Below, in pieces: positions 49,787 to 60,296 of a stretch of DNA of 64,000 bases. The stretch is from Progne subis subis (taxonomy: Eukaryota > Chordata > Aves > Passeriformes > Hirundinidae): the NCBI GenBank assembly GCA_022316685.1, contig JAKJHU010000082.1:744001-808000 (forward strand), written 5' to 3'. The translations under genes and the position numbers were made by a program. The first letter of the stretch is position 1, and every line of letters starts with the position of its first letter. The notes beneath the pieces are model-generated. The model was not told where the DNA came from, ran no database searches, and was given only the letters and a program-made list of their open reading frames with translations.

Positions 49787-52343
49787 GGATATGAGCTCAG
49801 CATTTCATTTTTAGCAAGTGGTTTTGCAAGAAAAGGATGCTGAGAACAAAACAGTCATCACAATTAGGAGCACCTTTATCTTCATTTCTCCAAGTGCAGA
49901 CATTTTCCATGGGAAGGAAATACTCTTTTACCATTTTGAAAGTTTGTCTCTGTGTATGCAGTACACAAACAGTAAATACAGAGCATAAAGAATAATTTCT
50001 AAGATTTCAAGTGGATAATAAGTCCAATTTTTAAAATTTTGTTGGGACGCAGGTCAGTGTAACTGACAAGGCAGACCTTAGACCCAGAACTCTCCACCCA
50101 GGGCTTTCAAGCAATAGTGTAAGCAGCACCTGTGCTGTGCCCTGGCTCCCTGTGCTTTAGGCAGGCATTTGACTGTGCTAGACGTTTTACTGTCTCTCGA
50201 GATATTGATTTATAAACTGAATATTCTCGGTGGACCTTAGCGCAACACTCTTTAGAAGCTCAATGAAGTATCACAGAACTCTTTCAAGTCAATATTTCAT
50301 GTTTTATTAATTCCCTACTTAGGCAGTTCTCTGATTAGTTAAATATAGTGTCTGTAAACCTCTTAGTTGTATTTTTACCTGAAAAGGCTCAAAATGCTAA
50401 TTGAGTTTGATGGATAAACACGTGCTTAGAAAATACATATATTGGAGAAAAAATGTGAAAAAAAAAAAAAAAGAGATGAGCATTACCAAAACACTGTGGG
50501 GAGAAGCTCTACAAGTGTATGTCTATGCTGTTAACTAGTTATGGTATTTTATGCAAAGGATGTATTCATGTCATAATTAATTCTCTCAGAATGTGCCTAA
50601 CTCTGCATATCTACAGCAATGGAACCTTCTGTCACTCTATTAGTTGTTAATGGACATTAATTGCTGATGGTCACACAACACATCTTCAGTCTCTTCTGCA
50701 TCTCATCAAAATGAGTGTTCCATAGGAAGTAAACTATGTCAGCAACTGAAATCAGTGAGCATCTAAAATATCCCACCTTGATCTTCTAGCACATACCCTG
50801 ATTCAAGGAGGTGATTGTAGACATTTGGTCTGATGTATTCTTATTTTTACAGGACCTTTGCAATATATATATAAAATGTGTAAATAGTAATAATGTGTTA
50901 TTGACATTGATGCAACGTGGAGGCTAAGAAAGAAAGTACAAAAAGACGTGCAAAATCAAAGAGTTGCATAAGTATTTCATACTGTCACTACAGAACACAA
51001 GGGGTTTAATTCTCACTTTCAATGTGACATTGTTCATAGCGTTTCACCTGGAATTTCTTAGCATGGAAACAAACATATTCAGTAGTAGATGTGATCAGCC
51101 CAATAAATTGTGCTTGAAATGGGACACGTCTCAGAAAGCTGTTCTCACCCTGTGTAAAGGTGTCAGTGACCACCAAGTTCCCTGGATAAACTGCTCCTGC
51201 AGACAAACTGCACCCCACAGCCAGGGATGTAGGTCACTTCCTGGGGGCATTCCCACAGGAATGCACCTCACTCCAGCTTTCAGTCACGGAGTTCCCTGGG
51301 CCTTTGCTTGATGCCCCATTGGAAACCCTCTCCATGGCTCCTACCAGTGCAGATCAAGATACTTCTCCTTGTCTTAAATCAGCTCTTTAAGTTGCTGCAT
51401 TTTAAGAACTCAACTCCCAGAAACTTTCAACTTTCTTTAGGTTTGTTTGGAGCTTTTTTAAATCCCTGTACAAATTTTCACTATTTGTGGAATTTTGCAT
51501 TACATTTTAACAAAGTAAAAGCATAGAAAAGAAATAGTATGATCAGTAACTCTTCCCTTTACTTATTTCTGAGTTGAAAATCTAGACCTTAATACGTTTT
51601 CTAGCAATTTTTTAAATAATACTCCCATTAAAAAAGAAGAAAAGGAGAGGAAGGCAAGGAGCTCAAGAAGTTTTTGACTTTTGGTCACCTCAGTTATTGT
51701 CTCTATAGAGCCATCCATAAGTTTTCTTAACTGATTAAAGCCACATACCATAAAACCTTATCTTAAATTAATTTGCTTTTAGTACTTACTTTAAATGCCA
51801 ATAAAGTTTGACTGCACATTCTCCATTCTGACACATTCTAAATGTGCTTATCTATGCAGCTGAAAAACTGTGTTTTTCTCTACAACAATGTAAAAAATAG
51901 CTTTCCAATGCAAACTGACATGTTTCAGAGGAATTAAGAAATCATTCTCAGAGCAGGATTGATACTAATTATGGTTGATTTTGATTTGCTTTACATTTGC
52001 TAAACTTGCTCTTAAACCAAAACAAAAATATTAAAGTGTAGTTGGTATAAGTACAGCTATTGGTATATGGCAGATTTATTGAAAATCAAACAAAACCAAA
52101 AATATTTTGAACAGGAATGTTCTCTTTTCTGCCCTAACCTTTGTTTCACATTCAAGACTCTCATAAGCTTTAAATGAGAGTTCTGGATTGGTCAGCTCTG
52201 TAAGATTCCACTTCACAGGGAAAAGTGACACGTAGAAAGGAGCTAAAAACCAATTCACCTTGGAAACTTTAACTGGGTTGTACAATTGGCCACAGTGTTT
52301 TATGTATTTCAAAGGTGTCCCATAATAGCCAGCAGTTCTTTAC

Positions 52344-52352
52344 AAAGGTCAC
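52344..52352 (+). promoter_or_regulatory. Nuclear-receptor-like half-site CAAAGGTCA upstream of RBP2
   Basis: About 180 bases before the TATA box lies a CAAAGGTCA, an HNF4/RXR-type half-site. Mammalian RBP2 promoters carry RXR/HNF4 elements for intestinal expression. Only one good half-site is visible here, so a functional response element is speculative. Confidence 0.3.
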
Positions 52353-52523
52353 TGTAAAATGATATCTGTATTACTCCAAATTTCTGAAAATGTTCCTCAT
52401 CTGCCAGCTGTTCAACTGAACTTTGTCAATGAAAGCAAAGTTTCCAGGGTTATCACTCTGCCCCTTCAACTGCATTATCTACAAAACCATAAACCTGAGT
52501 GGAAGAAAAGATATGGAAAGGTT

Positions 52524-52530
52524 TATAAAA
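52524..52530 (+). promoter_or_regulatory. RBP2 TATA box
   Basis: TATAAAA 70 bases before the RBP2 start codon. It predicts a transcription start near 52553-52560 and a 5' UTR of about 45 bases. A TATA promoter fits the tissue-restricted (intestinal) expression known for RBP2. Confidence 0.7.
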
Positions 52531-52599
52531 CATTCTCTGAGCAGAGGCTGTTCCCAGTCTCACCTCCTGAGCTGAAGTTGGCTTTAGGCTCTCACCACC

Positions 52600-52672
52600 A
52601 TGCCTGCCGATTACAATGGGACCTGGGAAATGGAAACCAATGAAAACTTTGAAGGCTACATGGTTGCTTTAG
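52600..52672 (+). CDS. RBP2: RBP2 coding exon 1
   Basis: 73 bases from CACCATG to a GTAAAT donor (52673). Encodes residues 1-24 plus the first base of Gly25. Confidence 0.95.
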
Positions 52673-55600
52673 GTAAATGACAAAATATTAATCATACCAA
52701 GAGAAAATGGTTCAATTCTAAGTCAAATCCTTCTAAAAATTAATGAGCTTTTTCTGTAATGTACATTGTGGCATAAGGGTTTCTAATAATCACATTACAA
52801 ATCAAGTAATTGTTCTTAAAATTGCAATGATCTAAATATATAAGCAAATGAGGACTTGCAGCCAAAGATGTTCTTCTTTATTTAGATAAATGAAAAAACA
52901 GATAGAGGTGGGGGAAAAAAGCCCCAAACCAACAGGTTTTCGGATCTAGAAGCTCTTTTTCAGTCCTGGTACATTCTTACTGTAACAGCGGAGCCACAAT
53001 CTGGTTAAAGAGGACTAAGATGTTCTATACCACTGAAGTAACAATAATGCCATTATTGAATTAATGCTTTGAACTAATTATGGTACAGAGATGAAAATTT
53101 TGATGCGTTGACTGATTTTCTACTAGTTTTACCAAAGATCCTTAATCCAAATTTATTGATCTATTCTGACTGAAATAGAAGAAATACATATATACAAAAA
53201 AAATAAACTCTCATCTTTATTCATCAACAATTTAAAACAATTTCTCAAAGCTGCAAAGTTGAGATTTTCTCAAAGTTTTAACTCTCTTAAGAGAGAAAGG
53301 CAAGTTTCTATATTCATAGTTTTGTGGAAAAAAACTCAATAACTTCTGTAAATAATATGCATATACAGCTGTGAGGGACAAATAGAGAGAGTGCTTGAAA
53401 ATGAAAATGACTAGGACAATAAGAATGATTAGGACAATGTCTGGAATTTCAGGAGAAAGATGAACATTAATTGAAGTTATTTTTGTGCATATGTCCATAT
53501 ATAAACTATAAGTTACATATACACTATGAGTTATAGTAATTTAAAACTGCCAACGAATAAGCAAAAAAACCCAACACCAAAACCACTGCAAATACGTATA
53601 TGCTGTAGGTGATTCTCAGAAAGAAATGGCAGGGCAAGGGTGAAAAGACATTCCTTCTGCTCTTTTTCTCGCCATTTTACATTTTGTTGATATGTTAAGT
53701 ATTAATGTGCTCAGATTCAAAGCACACTGAGGTTTTGAGGGTTTTTTTTTTAATTCACCTGTCCTTTTAATTAATGCATACACATTTCTATGCTTTAATT
53801 AAAGATTAGTTTTGCCCTTTAAGTCAGAAAGTTTTATTTTATCATAAACATGCTACAAAGTATTTAAATCTACTATAATAGAACTACATATCATTTTTAT
53901 TGCTTATATTGTTCAAAATGCAGTTATGAAAACCATGCTTTAATAAAACCTCCCTGATTTTTCTCCAGGAGTAACATGACCAATTTATTAGTCAGAAATA
54001 GCATTTCTTTAGAGGTCTAGACATTTTTTCCCTCAGAGAGAACTAAATTTTATGTTGCCTGGCTATAAATCAGCCCCAGAGATACCTTTAATCCACCACA
54101 GCAGATAAAATATACCCAAGAAGTCTTGAATATAAATACTGAACAATTATTCCCCATGTTTAAAAGTCACATTTTTTTCAAGCCTATCCTCTTACTCAAT
54201 TCGATTAATACTTCACAAGTAGGATAATGAATCTAGCAGAAGAAAAAGGGCTCCATTAGCAAGTGGCATTGCTGAGCTGACAGTGATTAACACCCACATG
54301 AAACCACCAAAGGATGGCCAGCGAACCAAACCCCTTTTTCAATCTCTTGCAGAAGCGTGGGAGGTGATTTCATTTGCATACAGCACCAGAATAAGATTCC
54401 CTCGTCAGGAGGCAGCTCGTCAGGAGTATTTATTGCAGACAGTGATGCTGCTGGCATTAGTGGGGTTGGCTGGGCAGACTGGGTTCGTGGTCCTGGATAT
54501 TCTCCCTTTAGTGACTGGCAGTGCTTTCAGTCCCAAGCAGTTGTGTGCATCCTCATATTAGCCCTCATCATGAACAAAATAAGGGTGTTAAGGAGATCAG
54601 TGCTGCAGAAAATGTTGACAGAATATTAAACAGAAACTGTCAAATTCTCTACATGGATACTTTTTTGACTTGACTTTGAATTTATCTCCTTTTGAACTAC
54701 AATTTATGCATGTGCCTGCTATCAAGCAATAATGGATTTCAGGTTTTTATTTGATTTGCTTCTTTTTTCATTAATATAATTTTCATTCTTTTGAGCTAAT
54801 TAATCAACCCCTTGTATACTTGCACAGACTATAGGTTCATCATAGATGTAACATGCCCAGGTCCTCTTGATTACACTCATTCTCCCTTGATTACATACCC
54901 ATTGTAACATGCTAAACCTCTGATAAGGAATATTATTCTGAGATCCTTCTTTAGTGAGGCCAAAAAGGTGCTATCAGGCTTAATAGCCCCTCTTGCACAT
55001 TCTCAAAATAATTCGGGTGATTTAACACATCAGCATCTATTCCCTCTTAGTTGTATTTTAGGTGCTGTATGCTCACTAACATTCCCACAGATATCCCATT
55101 AATAAATAAATTTATTATCAGTGGCAGATCCTCAAGTTGCAAAGTGTACTTGTTAAACACATGATGACTTTTATTTGAAATAATCTTTTTCTGAAAAATG
55201 TTACAGGCAAAAGCACCGTTTGCTGAAATTATGTTTCCCTTATTTCATTTATTTTTTAATGTGTAAATATAATTGCTGTGGGGCTTTATTTTTGTTAGCA
55301 AATACTGGAATTTTCGGACTCTTTTCTGGTCTTTGACAGGTATTGATTTTGCAACTCGTAAGATTGCAAAACATTTGAAACAAACAAAGGAGATTGTTCA
55401 AAATGGAGACAATTTTAAAACCAAAACACTCAGTACTTTCAGAAACTATGATCTGGAATACACTGTGGGAGTGGAGTTTGAAGAGCACACCAAAGGACTG
55501 GATAACCGAGTGGTAAAGGTAAAAACCTCATGGCTGGTATCTGTTTATACTACAGTCAGCACCTGGGATTCCCAAAATCAGCTGAATATGTTAAGTGAAA

Positions 55601-58600
55601 CCCCAATATTTTACAGACATCAGAGGATTTTTATAAAGCAGAAATAATTTGCACCCTGAGACAGTTTTCTTTCCTGCTACAAGCATTTATTAGAAATGCA
55701 AATCAGGATGGCTACTGAGAGGCGTGAGGACAATCATTAATTGGGTTTTTCTAGTGGGGGATTTTTCCAGCTTTTCCGATACACCTTATGTATCTAGAAA
55801 GTAGCAAAATTGTATTTTTACCTCTGCATCCTCCTCAATGAAACTGTGGGTTCGTCCCTGTGAATTTAGGACTGTGTCAATATAACTTTTCATTTTGGGA
55901 TGGCTGGGTTTGCACTGATCAGTCTCAGCTGGGCAGTTTAACAGTTGGACAGTCGTTAAAAGTTAACTTGCACTTAGCTTTAAATGTTAGGGGAGCTTTG
56001 GGAAGGGGCAAGAGAAAAATGTGAGGCAAGGCTTGGAGCTGTTCAGTGGCAGAGGCAGAGGGGCAAGGAGACCCTGGCTTGTGGGTGCTTCACTACCTTT
56101 GGGATGACTGGAGCAATCTGAGCTCAGAACTCCCCCAGGAACCTGTGGCCATTTGTTCAGACAACAATTTGTGGACAGCACCTTTATTAAGGGACAGGTT
56201 GTAGCCCCTGCCTGCCTCCTGTGGCACAGTCAGTTCTGAGGCATTCACACAAGGCTCTCCTCCAAGAAGTCAGGGAGGAAATGAATACATATGAGCACTG
56301 ATTCACTCTCTGAATTCAGTTTCAAGTTTCTGTATCAATGCTGCCTCTGTTTTACTTTCTTCTCACCCTAAAATGCTTAAGCAACGCTTTCAAATGTAGA
56401 AAGGACAGCAGATCTTATGTTTCCATTGGCTGTCCCTGTTGGAGCCTTGCTGATCCAGCATCCACTTCCTCCTTTGGTCATCATTCACAGATCTCCCTTA
56501 CCAGCGCTGCTGATGTCCACACCTGTATTCCGCCACTCAGCTTGCAGTTGCCAAACTCTGAGAAGCTGAGATCAAAACTCTCTGTCAACAGTACCTGTTG
56601 GTTTTGGCAATTGCCACAGGAAAAGTGGCAGCATAAATGACATGTAAACATTGGAACTCACATCATCCTTCACTGGAGGGGCACAAATTTAACAGAAGAT
56701 GGTGTTTGTTCACCATGGATCACTTTTCATTCTCAAACTAAATTTGTGCAGTGTAATTCCTATGATTTCTTCCAAATTATTCCTTATTCACAGCACTGCA
56801 AGCAGTCAAAGAGTAAGACCCATTTTTTTCACTATCCTGAATATCCCTATATCTAAATTTTCTTTCCATCTCCTTCTCCAGTGGGCACTGGGTGGAACAA
56901 ATTCCTGTGACAAAGTCTATGGTAAAAAACACTGCTCCCACATCTCTTCAGAAGGCATTGCTAAGAATCCAAGGACTCATTAATTTCATCACTCCTTAAA
57001 TCCATCAATGAGTGCACCTCTGGTGCTCATCACCACTACCAAAGCCTTGCTCTGCAAAAAAGGAAGGAAGGAAGGAAGGAAGGAAGGAAGGAAGGGAAGG
57101 AAGGGAAGGAAGGAATTGTGCATTTACAACCCTACCTGATTTAATATTTTTGCCTACTATTCACTTTTAAACCAATCATGTTATTTGTTTCTAGACAGGA
57201 GAAGGAAAAAGGATGTATGTCATGCCATTATTCTCTGAGTTGCTCTAAAAGTATTTTCTGGTCATTTTATTAACAAAACAATGCCTCAAACACATTAAAG
57301 TTATATGAAGGTAATAAAATTGGTAGGCACCATTTAATGTAAAGAGGGCATGGATAATTTAAAGAGCATGTAGCTTGAAAATTCCATAAATAAGAAAGAA
57401 ATTAACTGAAATGGAATTAGTTTTGTCTCATTATTAATGGAAAGCTCCCTCATAAGAGAAATATATCATCCAGTGCTGAACTAGAAAATGAATTAAGCTC
57501 CCAATGCACTTGGAGCTTTATAATAACTGAGCTTTCATGGACTGTAACTGGTGTCTAATAAGGAGTTGTCTGATACATATGTCCCCAAAGGACAACGGTT
57601 CAAAGGCAGAACAATTCCAACAAAGTTGCTTTGGATGTACCCTGCCACATCTGTAGACAGACAATTTAGCCTGTAAAGAGAACTTTTCCTCACTGAGGCT
57701 TGTCCTGCTCATGGACAGGAATCAGCATGCCCAGTACCTTGTCGGCTGCTGCTAGACTGAATCACACCAGACCAGGAGATGGTTGAGGATGGAAGGGATC
57801 TCCTGAGAACACCAGGTCCAACCTGTCTGCTCAAGCAGGGTCAGCTACAGCACATTGTCCAGCTTGTGATCACATCTCTCTAAATTTCTTTGTGAAAGTA
57901 CATGAAAATATACAAACAAATTTAGTGTATGAGACGATATTAACATACTCTTCTTGTTGTTACTTTATGCAGAGCTGGAAAAGATGTTTGCACTGCATTT
58001 TTCAGTAGAAGCCCTCAAGTCTTCACTCATGAAACCCTAAAATTTTTCTATTAATGGCTTTAAACAGCAAGGGGAAAATGCACTTTGCATATATTGCACA
58101 AGTAGCTGTGTATAGTATATAAACGCAGTCAACAATTCACCAGTTAGCATGAACACTTGATACTCATGTGTATGAAGAAACACAAGGAAATAACAACAAA
58201 GCACTGCAAAGCTTCCCTTCATCACACTGTTGTCATCCTGAATGCATTTGGGTTTTGTTTAAATGTTTTGAGGTTTGTATTTTTTTTTTTTTTTTTAATA
58301 AGGAAGATGGAGAATGATAGGAAGTAACTGTCATTGTGTATTCACATTGTTTGAACTTATTTTTATATGTTCATAAATTTCTGGTTAATGTAACTGAGTT
58401 AATTATCTGATTCATGCAGACCCTGGTGACCTGGGATGGTGACAAACTGGTCTGTGTTCAGAAAGGTGAAAAGAACAACAGGGGCTGGAAGCACTGGATT
58501 GAAGGAGACATCCTGCACCTGGTAAGGGCTGCTCCACAGATCCACAGCACATCACTGAGGCTGCAGCATAGGCTCAGGTTTTCCATTTCAAAGGATTCAT

Positions 58601-60296
58601 TATTTTTTTTCTAGTTAGAAAGGTCTTTGGACAGTTCTGATCTCTGAACTCTAAGTAAATTCCCCCTCTGCTTCAAGTCAGGAATGCTCAATTTCTTTCC
58701 ACCTGCTCTCAATTAAGTCATAACCCTGCAGTGTTTTTTTGCTCCAGTCCACTTCCCTCCAGCTCTTAACCCTTCCTGTTACATTGCACCTCTAACATAA
58801 TCTCATTCTTATATAATCACTGGTAGGGAAAAAAAGAAGGGAAAAAACCCTAATCAGATAGCAAGAAAAATGTTATTCTTCAGTCTGAGCAAAGCAATAT
58901 GAAATTTTAGCATGCTGTGCTGTAATACAGAAACCTTTAGATATTCAAGAGGATCCTACAGACAGCCTATACTGCATTTTTTTTCCCCTAGTTCAATAAT
59001 AAATTCCAACATCTAAAGTAGCAAGCTGTAGCCCAAAGACAGATGTGTTGGGTCCAAGAGAGGCCAGAAAAGCCTGTGCAGGAAATCAGCAATCAGTGAT
59101 GTGCAGAAAGATTTCAAAATAACAGTCTTATAGAATCACAGAATCATTAAGGTTGGAAAAGAACTCTAAGATCATGAAGTTCCAACTTCGACTGAACACT
59201 CCCATGCACATTAAACCATATCACAGAGTGCCGCATCCACTCATTTTTTGAACATTTCTCATAGTGACAATCATTGCAGACTTTCCTGGGAAAGCAATCA
59301 AGAAATGGGCATGATAGTACTGGATGGCACAGTAGGTGGATGGAGAGAGATTCCTGAGAGCTCACTGTTCTGTCCTATGCTTTGCTCCGAGCCATCTGCT
59401 CCTGCACAAGTTTGCTTTGCACATACGTGGCGGGGACAGTCACAGTGGCTCCCATCTCTGTGCCTGAAAGGTAAAAACAGGAATTCAAAACCACAGTGTG
59501 CCACCCAACTAAAATCATCTGTCCAGGGCACTTCTCCAGCTCTGTCTGAACACACATTCAAAAGCTGACCTAAAAGGTTCTACATGCTGGCACCAAGATT
59601 TAGGCTGAGGCTGGTGGAAACATGACCAAGCAGATCCTTCCAGCAGTGTTCAGAAAGTGTCCTTCAGGTTTAGCCCGTTGCTGACCACAAAGGCAGCTTC
59701 AGTCCCTTCAGTGCCCTGTTGGGCACAGGGATGCTGCCTGATGGCACCAGCCAAATTGGCTGCATTGCAACGTGCTAGCCCTTAAGAGGTCACGGCGGCC
59801 CTGGGCAGCAAGGGTGCATTGCTCTGGCCCCTGAGAAATGGCTGGGACACACCTCTGAAGCAAATCAGCTTTCCAAAGCATTCCTCTTTTTTTATTTATT
59901 TCCTTGTTTCAGTGCACCTTGTGAATTTTGAGGTAATGTGAATTATAAACTATTACAGTATATTGTTTTAATAACAGAAGATGAAAAAGCCTTGAATTAA
60001 AGCACAATTTTAACGCATTTTTCATGTTTATTCTTCTTAGAGTTCAATTCATGTATCAAAAACTAATTACTGCAACATGAGGTGCATGCCTGCTGTTTGG
60101 TTACATATAATGCACTGTTCTGTTTCATAAACATAAGTTTTTAATGCCATGGCTCAGCTGTAGCAATTTCTGGTGGGATCCGATATATATGCAAAATAAA
60201 ACTTCTACTACTGTATACTTACGAATTGTTTTAATACTGTAGGAACTGACATGTGAAGACCAGGTGTGCCATCAGACATTTAAGAAGAAGAACTAA
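52600..60296 (+). CDS. RBP2: Cellular retinol-binding protein 2 (joined CDS)
   Basis: The coding sequence joins 52600-52672, 55340-55518, 58420-58521 and 60243-60296: 408 bases, 135 residues (human 134; one extra Asn at the C-terminus). The same 73/179/102/54 exon plan as RBP1 shows common origin. CRBP2 is the small-intestinal carrier of retinol and retinal, feeding LRAT. RBP2-type stretches include [47 protein letters not shown] and [10 protein letters not shown]. Lys41 and Trp107 of the pocket are kept, but residue 109 (Gln108 of mature mammalian CRBP2) is His ([10 protein letters not shown]), as in CRBP III/IV. Residue 25 is Gly ([10 protein letters not shown]) where human RBP2 has Asp; this too is RBP7-like. 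RBP2 identity is supported by synteny and by the middle of the protein; RBP7 is the main alternative. Kozak context CACCATG is good. Confidence 0.94.
52673..55339 (+). other. RBP2 intron 1
   Basis: 2.7 kb AT-rich intron from GTAAAT to TTGACAG. No embedded gene or recognised repeat. The two open frames around 54283-54629 overlap each other and match no family I know. Confidence 0.88.
55340..55518 (+). CDS. RBP2: RBP2 coding exon 2
   Basis: 179 bases between CTTTGACAG and GTAAAA. Encodes [20 protein letters not shown], then [20 protein letters not shown], ending at Lys84. Confidence 0.96.
57060..57114. repeat. (GGAA)n microsatellite
   Basis: About 13 copies of AAGG/GGAA with two GGGAA interruptions. 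Arrays of GGAA are known binding platforms for ETS factors in other genomes; no such role is shown here. Confidence 0.93.
57778..57875 (-). mobile_element. CR1-like fragment, reverse orientation
   Basis: GATGGTTGAGGATGGAAGGG, ACCAGGTCCAACCTGTC and TGCTCAAGCAGGGTCAGCTA, followed by CACATTGTCCAG, correspond to the reverse complement of CR1 near its 3' end. It is diverged and lies inside RBP2 intron 2. Confidence 0.82.
58420..58521 (+). CDS. RBP2: RBP2 coding exon 3
   Basis: 102 bases between TTCATGCAG and GTAAGG. Encodes [18 protein letters not shown], then [14 protein letters not shown]. The CAC codon for His109 is at 58492-58494. Confidence 0.96.
58522..60242 (+). other. RBP2 intron 3
   Basis: 1.7 kb intron from GTAAGG to ATACTGTAG, containing one CR1 fragment (59131-59310). 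The remainder shows nothing identifiable. Confidence 0.88.
59131..59310 (-). mobile_element. CR1-like LINE 3'-end fragment, reverse orientation
   Basis: TAGAATCACAGAATCATTAA, GGTTGGAAAAGAACTCTAAG, ATCATGAAGTTCCAAC, then ACTCCCATGCACATTAAACC and GAGTGCCGCATCCAC follow the reverse complement of a CR1 3' end. Right boundary approximate. Confidence 0.85.
60243..60296 (+). CDS. RBP2: RBP2 terminal coding exon
   Basis: 54 bases from ATACTGTAG to TAA 60294-60296. Encodes [17 protein letters not shown]. Confidence 0.95.
   Translation, partial: ELTCEDQVCHQTFKKKN

Larger units (their letters stand above)
35092..52599. other. RBP1-RBP2 intergenic region
   Basis: About 17 kb separating the paralogues. 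It starts with the RBP1 3' UTR and holds a T52 tract, the 27-bp minisatellite, a CR1 fragment, a solo LTR, tetranucleotide repeats, a second LTR-like segment (about 47773-48292), a GC-richer block to about 49000, A-tracts, and finally the RBP2 promoter. The stretches 37660-43650, 45000-46500 and 49800-52300 show nothing beyond AT-rich DNA and small simple repeats. No third RBP-like exon was seen. Confidence 0.75.
55519..58419 (+). other. RBP2 intron 2
   Basis: 2.9 kb intron. It contains the GGAA array (57060-57114) and a reverse-oriented CR1 fragment (57778-57875), plus a T-run near 58280. No exon recognised. Confidence 0.87.

Noticed and set aside
54283..54629. Two overlapping open frames of 92 and 90 codons in RBP2 intron 1
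   Set aside because: They share the same bases in different frames and match nothing known; no acceptor or donor fits the RBP2 reading frame.
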